Counted from the stretch's first letter, positions 53,324-63,213 are shown. The stretch is 64,000 nucleotides of DNA from JACKCR01 sp041390305 (GCA_041390305.1 JAWKQE010000024.1:29876-93875); one strand, 5' to 3'. Numbers and translations are program-made. The notes: generated from the sequence alone by a model not told the origin.

Positions 53324-53382
53324 GCCCCTTGGGCCTCCTTACGATTCCGGAGGGGACGGAATCGTAAGGAGGCCCAAGGGGC
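53324..53382. repeat. Hairpin element B: perfect 26-bp inverted repeat
   Basis: Arms 53324-53349 and 53357-53382 are exact reverse complements and are separated by GAGGGGA. The arm begins GCCCCTTGGGCC and ends GATTCCG. No T tract follows, so it is not a standard terminator. The core is shared with element A, suggesting a repeated palindromic family such as REP or a miniature element. Confidence 0.9.
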
Positions 53383-53606
53383 GTTCCACACGACCGAGTC
53401 CCCCGACGCAACGCCGCGATGCAGAGTCCGACCCGAAGTGCCGAATGGGAGATCGCGGACGCGAGCCGCTGGTCCGCCGGGTTCGGTCCGCGGGCGCCGG
53501 CCGAGCGATCGTTCGGTCTAGTATCCGGGAACCAATCCCCGATAGAGTGGGTACCACGCCCGGCGGCATTGCCGCCAAGCAACCCAAACACCAGGGGGAG
53601 AGCTCG

Positions 53607-54632
53607 ATGAAGATTTGGAAGAGTTGGGCCGTTCTCGGTTCGCTCGTTGCCGTGATGGCGTTGTCCATCGGCTGCGCGGGAACCCAGACGAGTGACAAGC
53701 GCCTCAGCAACGCGGACGTGTCTCTGATCTCGTTCGGGTCTGTGAATGGCGAAGTCGCTCCCTGTGGGTGAAAGTCCGGCCGTAAGGGCGGGCTGGCCCG
53801 GAGGGCCGCCTACATCGATTCTCTCGAAGCGCGACACACCCCCTACATCCACGTGGATTTGGGGAACTTCGCGAGCAACCGCGCCAAGGTAGACGAGATG
53901 ACGTCCCGGTTCATCTGGGACACCATGGTCGACATGGGCGTGGATGCGTTTTCACCCGGTCCGCGGGAGCTCCAGTACTGGAATCTCCTCGAGGACTTCA
54001 TGGCCGAGGGTGCGATTCCGGTCGTCTCCTCGAACCTGACCTATCTCGACAACGGCGAGGAGAAGCCGGTCGGACAGCGCTACCTGATCCTGGAGCGGAA
54101 TGGAGTCAAGGTGGCTCTCATGGCGCTCATGGGTGGAAGCCAGTTCAGTACCGCGCGGATTCCGTCCGATGTCCAGGTAGTGTTTGCCGATCCTTTCCAG
54201 ACCGCGCAGGAACTCGTCCCCGAGCTCCAGAAGCAGGCAGATCTCGTCGTTCTGATGTCGCAGATGACGACTCCGGACACGAACCGGCTGATTCAGGAAG
54301 TCCCGGGAATCGACGCGGCCCTGTACGGCAACCTGGCTCCCTGGGTCGATCGGGCCTCCCAGGTCGGCGAAACGGTCATCAACCAGACGGGCACCCGTGG
54401 CCAGTACCTCGGGCACCTCGTCATGATCGTGGATCCGGACGGGAAGCTTATCGACTGGGGATCGAAGAACGTCCAGATGGCGGAGAACATCCCCGAGGAC
54501 GAAGCGTTCGCGGCGAAGGTCGCGGAGCACGAAGAGGAAGTGAAGAAGGTCCAGACGGGAGCCCCAGGCGAGTCCGGCGAGTCCGAAGAGGACGCAGACG
54601 GTCACGAGGGGCACTCTCATCCGGGCGAGTGA
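53607..54632 (+). CDS. Predicted selenoprotein lipoprotein, degenerate 5'-nucleotidase-like fold, Cys-Gly-Sec motif
   Basis: Read through the TGA at 53769-53771, this is a 341-residue lipoprotein. AGGGGGAGAG precedes the ATG; lipobox ALSIGC places the lipidated Cys at 23. The TGA codes for residue 55 directly after Cys53-Gly54 and is followed by KSGRKGGLARRAAYIDSLE; the same frame then stays open for 287 codons. The rest matches the N-terminal metallophosphatase fold of UshA-like proteins in order (DLGNFASN, FSPGPREL, VVSSNLTY, DAALYGNL), but the metal-binding Asp, His and Asn-His-Glu residues are replaced. The phosphatase is therefore probably dead. The C-terminus is acidic and His-containing. 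Cys homologues with Cys-Gly-Cys at this position are, as I remember, widespread next to multihaem cytochromes, so a redox role in the periplasm is likely. Confidence 0.8.
53791..53810 (+). promoter_or_regulatory. Candidate bacterial SECIS hairpin of the first selenoprotein gene
   Basis: TGGCCC (53794-53799) pairs with GGGCCG (53803-53808), loop GGA; a single bulged C and a GG/CC pair extend the stem. The loop starts 28 bases after the TGA and its first two bases are G, both within the published bacterial SECIS model. The same structure at the same distance is found in the second gene. Confidence 0.6.
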
Positions 54633-54664
54633 GTTCACTTCCTCAGCCGGAGTTGGTTGGTTCA

Positions 54665-54700
54665 GGGACCGGAGTTCGACTCCGGTCCCTTTCTTTTCCT
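54665..54700 (+). terminator. Rho-independent terminator after the first selenoprotein gene
   Basis: GGGACCGGAGT (54665-54675) and ACTCCGGTCCC (54679-54689) form a perfect 11-bp stem with a TCG loop, followed by TTTCTTTTCCTT. This is a strong intrinsic terminator, so the next gene needs its own promoter; a TAGCTT at 54726-54731 is a possible -10. Confidence 0.85.
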
Positions 54701-54763
54701 TCCTAGGCGTCCGCTGGTAGACTGATAGCTTGTGGCGTCGAGGCCGTAACGGAGAGCGGGGGT

Positions 54764-56146
54764 GTGATCGTGAAGTCCCTACGAAGCCGATGGATACCGA
54801 TCTCCTTCGCCGCCTGCCTGGTCGCGCTCGGATGCGCGGGCACGAAGAGCGGTGAGGAGAAGAAACTGCCCGAACGGACGGCGAATGCTGAGGTCGTCCT
54901 ACTCTCCTTCGGGTCCGTGCAGGGCGAACTCCTGGAGTGTGGGTGACACTCCGGTCGTAAGGGCGGGTTGGCCCGGCGGGCCACCATCGTGGACTCATTG
55001 GAATCGGCCGGCATCGCGGTGCTGCATCTCGATCTCGGCGACTTCATCAGCACGCAGAAGGTCGTTGCGGAGCAGCGCTCCCGCTACCTCTTCGAGGAGA
55101 TGGCGCGGCTCGGCGTGAAGGCGACGACTCCGGGGCGGCGGGAACTCTCGGAGTGGCTGCTCTTCGAGTCGCTGCTCGAGAGCGGAGAGATCCCGTTCGT
55201 CTCGTCGAATCTCTATCGCGGGAGCGGTGCGGAGAAGCATCCGCTCACGAACAGGTATCTGCTCGAAGACGTGGCCGGAATCCGGTTCGGCATCGTCGGA
55301 CTCATCGGCGCGGAGGACTTCGGCCGGGCTCGTGTTCCCGACAGCGCCGAGCTGTCGTTCCAGGATCCCGCCGAAGCACTCCGGGAACTCCTGCCGGAGC
55401 TCGAGACGAAGGCGGAGGTCATCGTTCTCCTCTCCCAGATCGGGCGGGAAGACACGGCCACGCTGCTCCATGAAGTTCCGGGAGTCGATGTCGCTCTGAT
55501 CGGGAATCGGGCTCGGGCCGACGACGAGATCGTGATGGAGGGCGAGACGGTCACGAATCAGTCCGGCGTGCGCGGACAGTGGGCCGGCATCCTCAGCCTG
55601 ATCGTCGATCCCACGGGAGACATCGTAGAGGCCGAAGCGCACAACCGCTCGCTCGACAAGCTCGTTCCGAAGGATCCGGACGTTCTCCTGCGGGCGCAGG
55701 AAGCCGACGCGGAGTCGAACCGGCTCAAGCAGGACGACCTCCTCGCGCAGAAGCAGGAGCGGGCCGCGAAGGAGGGGTCGACTCGGTATCTCGGAGCGGA
55801 GACCTGCAAGCGGTGCCACGTTTCCGAGTACGAGCAGTGGCGGGAGACGCCCCATGCGAAGGCGTTCATGACGCTCAAGGAGGATCTCGGCGGGCTGAAG
55901 GACGCGGAGGCGTGCATCGGCTGTCACGTCACGGGATTCGAGGCGACCGGCGGTTGGGTGAGTGCGAACACGAGCCCCGACCTTCGGAATGTCCAGTGCG
56001 AAGCGTGCCACGGGCCGGGGACCGAGCACGTTCGCACCGGCGGGAACGCGAAGATGGGGGAGGCGGTCTGCACGACCTGCCACAGCGGGGAGTTCGCGAA
56101 GGACTGGAACTTCCCCAAGTACTACGAGCTGGTTCGCCACAAGTGA
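54764..56146 (+). CDS. Predicted selenoprotein lipoprotein fused to a tetrahaem cytochrome c (C554-like)
   Basis: Paralogue of the preceding gene; about 460 residues with the TGA at 54944-54946 read as residue 61. GTG at 54764 (or 54770) starts a signal with lipobox VALGC. Cys59-Gly60-Sec61 is followed by HSGRKGGLARRATIVDSLE. The nucleotidase-like region continues (DLGDFIST, TTPGRREL, FVSSNLYRG, DVALIGNR) and again lacks the usual metal ligands. After a charged linker, residues about 340-460 form a tetrahaem domain with CKRCH (348), CIGCH (384), CEACH (412) and CTTCH (436). Covalent haem attachment and the lipobox place it in the periplasm. A Sec-based redox centre passing electrons to haems is the best guess. 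Substrate unknown. Confidence 0.8.
54966..54985 (+). promoter_or_regulatory. Candidate bacterial SECIS hairpin of the second selenoprotein gene
   Basis: TGGCCC (54969-54974) pairs with GGGCCA (54978-54983), loop GGC, with a bulged T and a GG/CC extension. The loop begins 28 bases after the TGA, as in the first gene. Between the two genes the closing pair changes from T-G to T-A, which keeps the stem. Confidence 0.6.
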
Positions 56147-56215
56147 TTCCCGGTTGGGATCGGGGCGAGGAACGGAAACCTTGAGGGCGCGGGGCGCCCG
56201 CGATGGAGGAGCACA

Positions 56216-57349
56216 GTGGGAATCGGGACCGACGTCATCCACGGTGGACAGCATCCGGAGGAGCGCACGGGCGCAGTGAGCGTTCCGATCTTCCAGACCT
56301 CGACCTACAAGCAGGACGCGATCGGCAAGCACCGCGGCTACGAGTACGCGCGGACCCAGAATCCGACGCGCGAGGCCTGGGAACGCTGCATCTGTACGCT
56401 CGAAGGAGGCACGGAGGCGGTCGCGTTCTCGTCCGGTCTCGGGACCACCTCTGCCATCCTCAAGAACCTCCGCGCGGGTGATCACGTCGTCGCGGGCGAC
56501 AACATGTACGGCGGGACCTATCGTCTCTTCGAGACGATCTACCGCCCCCTGGGGCTCGAGTTCACCTACGTCGACTCGACCGATCCCGGAAAGCTCCGGG
56601 ACGCCATGCAGGACCGCACTCGCATGGTCTTCATCGAGACTCCGACCAACCCGATGATGAATGTGACGGACATCGCGGCGGCCGCGGAGATCGCACGGTC
56701 CAAGGGCGCATTCCTCGTCGTCGACAACACGTTTCTCACGCCGTACTTCCAGAAGCCGCTCTCGCTCGGCGCGCACGCAGTGATGCACTCGGCGACGAAG
56801 TACCTGAACGGTCACGCGGATGTCGTCGGAGGGATCGTCGTCACGAACGACAAGACCTTTGCGGAGCGGATCCGATACGTGCAGAACGCGGAAGGCGCCG
56901 TGCCCGGCCCGATGGACTGCTTCCTCGCCCTTCGTGGGGTGAAGACGCTCGCGGTGCGGATGCCGCGTCACGAGGCGAACGCGAAGAAGGTCGTCGAGCT
57001 CCTCGTGTCCCACCCGAAGGTGGAGAAGGTGTACTACCCGGGCCTGGAGGATCATCCGGGCTACGCCGTAGCGCGCAAGCAGTGCAGCGGATTCGGCGGA
57101 ATGGTGTCGTTCACTCTGGCCGACTTCGGAGCGGTCCAGGAGTTTGCGACGCGAACCAGGATCTTCACCCTGGCCGAGAGTCTCGGAGGGATCGAGTCGC
57201 TCCTCTGCCATCCGGCCTCGATGACGCACGCATCCGTGCCGAAGGAGAAGCGGGATGCGATGGGGCTCACCGACAGCCTACTCCGTCTCTCGGTGGGGAT
57301 CGAAGATCCCGAGGACTTGGTCGAAGACATCCGGCAGGCACTATCGTAA
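56216..57349 (+). CDS. Trans-sulfuration PLP enzyme (cystathionine gamma-synthase / gamma-lyase family)
   Basis: A 377-residue Cys/Met metabolism enzyme. GTG at 56216 follows GGAGGAGCACA. The PLP lysine lies in MHSATKYLNGHADVVGG; GLGTTSAILKNLRAGDHVV, FIETPTNPMMNVTDI and VVDNTFLTPYFQKPL are canonical. SLGGIESLLCHPASMTHASVP near the C-terminus fits gamma-synthases and gamma-lyases. The exact reaction (cystathionine synthesis, cystathionine or methionine cleavage) cannot be fixed. Its stop overlaps the start of the next gene (TAATG). It lies just after the two selenoprotein genes, and selenium-sulfur amino-acid handling could link them, but this is speculative. Confidence 0.9.
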   Translation: MGIGTDVIHGGQHPEERTGAVSVPIFQTSTYKQDAIGKHRGYEYARTQNPTREAWERCICTLEGGTEAVAFSSGLGTTSAILKNLRAGDHVVAGDNMYGGTYRLFETIYRPLGLEFTYVDSTDPGKLRDAMQDRTRMVFIETPTNPMMNVTDIAAAAEIARSKGAFLVVDNTFLTPYFQKPLSLGAHAVMHSATKYLNGHADVVGGIVVTNDKTFAERIRYVQNAEGAVPGPMDCFLALRGVKTLAVRMPRHEANAKKVVELLVSHPKVEKVYYPGLEDHPGYAVARKQCSGFGGMVSFTLADFGAVQEFATRTRIFTLAESLGGIESLLCHPASMTHASVPKEKRDAMGLTDSLLRLSVGIEDPEDLVEDIRQALS

Positions 57350-60300
57350 TGAACTTCCGTCTCGGTCTCGGCGCGCTCCTCGTTTCCGTGGGCCTGGTCC
57401 AGCAGGTCCAGGCCGTCCCGGTTCAGCTTCCAGGGGTCCTGGTCACGGACGAACTCTCGGACCCGTTCGCCTACGGCGACGAGCGGGGAATCGTCGTCGG
57501 GATCCGGTACAACGGTCTCGATCGTCCGGTCCTGACCATCGCCACGGCCCCAAGAGGGATTGCGAAGCCGGTGGCGACGGCGCTCCTCCCGGATCGTCGC
57601 CTCTACGTACTCGACCGCTCGTCCGATCCGTTCGGGTTCGGCGTCGAGACGGGGGCGGTCTATCTCGTCGATCCGGGAGACCGTCCGGCCGACGCGGAGG
57701 GGATCCCGGTCCTGGCGTCGCCTCTCTTCCGGCGGCCGACCGACCTCCTCGTCGACGAGTCGTTGCGCATTCTCGTGCTCGACTCGGACGCCGACCCGCT
57801 CGCGCGCGGCGGCGGTCCCGGTGCGCTCTTCCGGGGCGACCCGGAGACGAACAACTTCGAGGTCGTGGCCGCCGACTCGCGCTTCAAGGAGCCGGTCTGC
57901 CTGGCCCAAGACCTCGACGGCACCCTCCTCGTGCTCGATCGCTTCTCGAACCCGGGTGGGCTTCTCGATCCGTCCCCGGGTGCGCTCTTCCGTGTCGATC
58001 CGTTCACGGGCGAAGTGACCCTGGTCAAGGCGTTCGACCCGACCGTCCTCCCGGATCCGCGCGCCGTCGCGGTGATGCCGGACGGCAACTACTTGATCGT
58101 CGACAGCGTGGCCGATCCGAGCGGTCAGTTCGACGCCCACGGCGCGGTGTTCCTGCTCACGCGGTCGAGCAACGAGCTGTCCGTCTTCCTCGACGACGAC
58201 CTCTTCCGTGATCCGACGGACATCCTGGTCGGGGAGACCAACGACATCTGGATCCTCGACCGGACGGCCGACACCGATGGAACGCCGACCAGTGTCGGGA
58301 CCGTCTTCCGCTACGACCTCACGACCCTGGATCGCACGCTCGCGCAGTCCACCACCCTCTTCAAGGGTCCGGTTGGAATCTCTTTCGCGGGGGGACCGTC
58401 CCTCGATGGGTCTTCGGCTGAGTGGATCGACGAGACCGGGGGGGAGCTCGAGCCGGGGAACTTCATCACCGTACGCGCGACGCTCAAATCAGCCGGCACG
58501 GAGGACGCGATCGGTGCGGCTCTGACCGACACTCTCAGCGCTGACTGGGTGTTCGTGCCGGGATCGGACTCTCTCGGTACGGGATCGTTCGACTACGACC
58601 CCGAGACCGCGATCCTGAACTGGAGCCTCGACATTCCGCGCGGAGAGTCCGAGACCATCCGCTACCGGATCCGGCTCCGGGGTGATCTCGAGAACGGCGC
58701 CGCGGTGGAGGACGAGGTCTACTACACGCTCGGGGGCTTCTCCACGCGCTCGGCATACAACGGCATCGTTGCGGTCTCGTTCGCGCCCGGCGTGGTCGTG
58801 TTCGTCGACCAACGTGTGCAGGACGGACAGCAGCTCGGCCTCATCCGGGAGGTCGTGCCCGGGAGCCTCACGCCGAACACCGTGCACATCGGAGCCCCGC
58901 TCGTCCAGCCGGTGGACGCCGAGTTCCTGCAGGATGGGCGCCTCGCCATCCTCGATCTCGCGGCGGCCCCCCAGCAGGGCACGGGTTCCCAGGCCGTCCT
59001 CGCCTACGACCGGGCCCGGGACCGCTTCGACGTGCTCTGGACTCGGGAGCAGGGTGATGAAGTGGTCGCTCCCACCGGAATCGCAGTGGATGGGAACGGT
59101 GACATCCTCCTCGTCGATCGCAACGCCAACCCGTTCGACCTGCCCTATACACCGGGTCCCGGCGACCTCGGGCCCGGCGCAGTCTTCCGGATCGACGTGG
59201 AAACGGGGCGTTCACGCCTCCTTCTCCGACGAACGGATGCGCGAACCGTACTCGCTCGACGTCGCCGCCGACGGAACCATCGTCGTGGTCGACTACGAGG
59301 GGACGAACGGCCACGGCGACCTCTGGGAGTACTCTCCGACCACCGAAGCGGTGACGCGGCGTGCTCTCAACGATGCCTGGTTCCGCGACCCGATCGGCGT
59401 GACCATCGATCCGGAGACGAACGCGGCCTACATCACCGACTTCACCCACTTCAACGACGAGAACGAGAATCCGGTGGTCAACAACGGAACCGTTCTCCTC
59501 GTCAATCGAGGTACGAACACCACCTACGCCATCCTCAGTCAGAGCGCGCGACTGGTCGATCCGGCGGATTGCTTCGTGAGCACGGACAGGATCCTCTACA
59601 TCACGGATCGCGAGGCGAATCCGAGGAACCTGGACGAGGCGGATCCCGGTGCGGTCTTCGCGTACGACCTCGAGAACAACCTGTTCACGACGGTGGTCGC
59701 CGACTACGGGGTGCACCGCCCTTCGGGCCCGACCGGCGTCGGAGCGGGGCGGCTCGAGGTGGGCGAGTTCGCCGTCGTCGACGTGGACGGAGACGTGATC
59801 ACCGAAGGGGACACGCTCCGCGTTTCGCTCGAGCTGATCAACACCGGGAACCAGCAGATCGCGGAGGTTCTCTCCGAGTTCGAGTTCGACGGTCCGCTCG
59901 ATCTGGGCTCGGCCTCTGCGAACTTCGGGGACATCCTCCTCAGCGACTCCAATCAGTTCTCCTGGGTGGGAACGATCGGAGCCCGCGATACGCTCCGCAT
60001 CGAGGGTGAGGTCTATGCCGTGGCCGGGAACGGATACAACGATCCGATCACTGCCGTGGCGAACGTGTACGCGAGCGATCAGGCGGAGCAACGACGGTTC
60101 GAATCGACTCTCTCCGCGCCATTCCTTCCGGGGACGATTCTGCTCTCGGACGAGGCCGCCGACCCGACCGGCATCGGGGGATCCCTCGGTGCGGTCTTCC
60201 AGCTCGGCGGGAGTGGGGAGCCGTTCACGGTGCTGGAGGCGGGTCCGCCGTTCATCGATCCTTCCTCGATGCTCTTCCGGTCGGATGGTCATCTCCTCAT

Positions 60301-62966
60301 CTCCGACCGGCTCGCCGCGGCCCCCGGCGACGTGTTCGAACTCGATCCGGAGGCCGGCACGCTCGCCTCGATGCTGACGGACAACAGCGAACTCCGGACA
60401 CCGGTCGACCTCGTCGAGACGCCGGAAGGTGATCTCCTCATCGTGGACCGGAATGCGGACTACAACGGCGACACGGAAGGAGAGGGTGCCCTCTTCATCG
60501 TCGAGCGTGGTTCCGGGACGCCGAGACTCCTCGCCGCGCACCCCCAGTTCCGTTTCCTCTCGGAGGCCGCGTACCTACCGGACGGACGCCTCTTCGTCAC
60601 CGACAGGCTCTCGAACCCCGGCCAGGTTTCGAGCGCGGCGCTCTTCGAGATCGATCCGGAGAACGGAGCGATCGAGAACACCTGGCAGTTCACGCAGATG
60701 ATCGAGCCGACAGGGCTCACGGTGTACCAGGACTCGCTCCTCCTCGTCACCGACCTCATCTCGAATCCGCACAACTTCCCGAATGCGACCGGGACGCTCT
60801 TCACGTTCGATCCGGACACGGAGGCGCTGACGGAGTTCCTCTCGATCGCCCGGCTCGTGCGGCCCTACCGCAGCTATCCGCAGCGGGACGGGAGTGTGCT
60901 CATCATCGATCAGGCCGCGACGCCGAATTCGCTTCCGGGCGGCACCAGCGTCGTCTTCCGGTTCGAGCCGGTGGCGCGGACCCTCCGGGACTATGCGTGG
61001 TCGGAGTATCTGCGCGGACCTTCCGAGATCGCGCAGCTTCCGGCCTCCGCCATCCGTTTCTCGGCCTACGCCGTCGAAGACATGGACGGCGCGCCGCTCC
61101 ATAGCGCGGACCGGGTCGCGATCCAGGCCCAGGTCGAGAACGCAGGCGCCATTCCGGCTGTGGGTGAGTACGAGGACCCACTCCCGGAGGGCGTCGCCCT
61201 CGTTCCCGGATCGCTCCAGGCGACGCGGGGAACGGCGGTGGCCGAGGGGAACAAGATCGTCTGGTCGGGCGAGCTCGGACCCGAGGAGTCGGTCCTGATC
61301 TCCTATGAAGCGCAACTGGACCCGCTCCGGGTGAGAGACCGGATCCTCTCGTTCGCGCCCGTTGCACGTGGCCCTCTCGTGGGCGAACTCGCGAGGACGG
61401 TCCACCTCGCGGTCTTCGTTGGGTTCGAGCCCGGCAACTTCTACGTCGTGGACGAAAAGGCGGATCCTCTGCTCACCGGCCGGTCCCGTGGCGCGATTCT
61501 CAAGGTGCAGCAGCGCAGCGGGACGACCGCCTCCCTCTTCGCGGATCCGGACTGGATCGTTCCGATCGACCTCGCGGTTCTGGGGGAGAGTGACCCCAAG
61601 CTCTATCTGCTCGACCTGGCGCAGCAGCCGCCGGAGGGACGCCGCGGCGCGGTCTTCGAGATCGATCCGACGGATTTCAGCTCCCGGCTCGCCGCCTTCG
61701 ACGTCACGTGGCTCCGCAACGAAGCGATCGTGCCGTACGAGGGGAGTGGACTCCTCGTCGTCGACTCGTGGGCCGACCCGTTCCAGCTCGACGGCCCGGT
61801 CGGGCCGGGCGCGGTCTACTTCGTCGAGCCGACGAGTGGACAGGTCGTTCCGCTCGTCTCGGACACCACCTGGGTGCGTCCGGTGGACATCGCGGAGACC
61901 AAGACCGGACGGTGGCTTCTCCTCGATTCCGACGCGGATCCGCTCGACACGGGTACCGCCCGTGGAGCGATCTGGGAGGTCGACCTGGCCGAAGGAACGT
62001 CCACGCTGTTCGCCGCGTCCGAGGAGTGGGTGGAGCCGGTCGCCCTCGCGGTGGCACGGGACAGCACGATCTACGTGGTCGACCAGCGCGCCACGCCGTC
62101 GGGGAGTGGCACCGGTTCGGTCTGGACCGTGGAAGACCGGCCCGGCGCGGTGCCGGAGCTCTACGCCGTCTCCGACGAATTCCGTCGCCCGCACGACATC
62201 GTGGCCCAGATCGACGGTGACCTCGTGCTCGTGGACGGTGAGGCGTCCCCCGCGGGACAGGAGACGGGGAGGGGGGCGCTCTTCGTCTCGCGCGGACAAG
62301 GGTTCGCGCCGCTCGCCGCGGTCCAGGTCATGCGCGAGCCGCGTTCGATCCTGGTCTATGGGGACGTGACGCCGATCATCGACCTCAACGTCCATGCGGC
62401 GCCGCTCGACCAGGGAGTCGAGGTCGGCTGGACCGGACTCGCCGGGGCGAGCGGGGTGAGCTATCTGATCTACCGTCGTGTCGTGGAAGGCCCGGACGTG
62501 ACCGGAGAGCCGGACCTCGAGGACTACGATCTCGTTCCCACGGAGGTGATCTACCGGGGAACAGGGGCGCATGTGTTCGTCGATCGGACGGTCGAGCCGG
62601 ACACCTGGTACGCCTATGTCATCGCGTCGGTCCGCGACGATGGAACCGGATACGATACGTCGCTTCCGGTGACGGTCCGTTCCGGCTCTCTCGCCTTCGC
62701 GCTCGGGAACGGGCCATCCCAATCCGTTCGGCGCGGAGACCCTCAGCTTCCAGATTCCACGGACCGGCCAGGTCGATCTCGACGTGTTCGACGTCGCGGG
62801 TCGTCGCGTCCGGCGCCTGGTCTCGAAGCCGCTCGACGCGGGGAGCCACCAGATCGTCTGGGACGGTCGGTCGGATCAGTCCCATAGGCTGGCTTCGGGG
62901 GTCTACTTCGTCCGCCTGGCGTGGGACGGGAAGGTGCTGACGAACCGGATCGTCCGGCTGAAGTGA
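57349..62966 (+). CDS. Giant secreted repeat protein: propeller-like repeats, DUF11-like domains, Fn3-like and FlgD-like tail (two frameshifts)
   Basis: About 1871 residues when corrected. ATG at 57349 overlaps the previous stop; a signal peptide ends near VQA. At least 17 copies of a 40-60-residue repeat of pattern hhhD-x-x-A-D-P ... G-A-h-F-x-h-D-P occur (LYVLDRSSDPFGFG, LLVLDRFSNPGGLL, ILLVDRNANPFDL, LLVVDSWADPFQL), probably beta-propeller blades. Three DUF11-like beta domains are interspersed (one has TLSADWVFVPGSD). An Fn3-like segment (YLIYRRVVEGPDV) precedes the FlgD-like tail (DVFDVAGRRVRRLVSKPLDA, SGVYFVRLAW). One extra G in GGGG at 59205-59208 and one extra C in CCC at 62718-62720 break the frame. 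It looks like T9SS-type secreted cargo; ligand unknown. Confidence 0.8.
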
Positions 62967-62991
62967 CGAGCCCATGGGGGCAGGTCCGGGT

Positions 62992-63013
62992 GTACCGCTG
63001 CGATCAGCGGTAC
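62992..63013. repeat. Hairpin after the giant repeat protein gene
   Basis: GTACCGCTG (62992-63000) and CAGCGGTAC (63005-63013) form a perfect 9-bp stem with a CGAT loop 26 bases after the stop codon. There is no T run, so it may be a Rho-dependent or processing signal. Confidence 0.4.
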
Positions 63014-63213
63014 GCTCGTCCCGTACCGGGGCGCACATCCGGGGCGACGTCGACTTGATCCATCCTGTCCACTGATGGCCCCAATTGTCTAGTAACGGCC
63101 CAGTTACGACCTCGTCTCGAGAAGTGGCACGCAGATTCCAACGGATACGCGGGCTGCGAACAGAAACGGGAGGGCCGGGGGGCCTCCCTGTCAGGTCAGA
63201 CAGGAGGGAATCC

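Larger units (their letters stand above)
52850..53606. other. 757-bp intergenic region without genes, rich in repeats
   Basis: No credible gene is present: open frames here give low-complexity Arg/Gly/Pro sequences with no start signal. It holds a threefold 22-bp tandem repeat (52852-52917), an inverted repeat (52903-52943), a G-rich quadruplex-prone tract (52958-53004), a small dyad (GGGAAC and GTTCCC around CAC, 53306-53320) and a 26-bp perfect inverted repeat (53324-53382). Near 53519-53524 a TAGTAT could be a -10 for the selenoprotein gene, but no -35 is visible. GGCGGC and GCCGCC around ATT (53562-53576) form a hairpin in the leader. Confidence 0.7.

Noticed and set aside
52882..53367. 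Possible genes in the 757-bp gap before the selenoproteins
   Set aside because: Low-complexity translations, overlap with palindromes and the G tract, no start signals.
53324..53382. 26-bp inverted repeat as a terminator or CRISPR-like unit
   Set aside because: No T tract and no spaced direct repeats; better explained as a palindromic repeat element.
53769..53771. TGA as simple nonsense mutation or stop-codon reassignment
   Set aside because: Many other genes in the window end in TGA, so the code is standard; the same site is TGA in two diverged paralogues.
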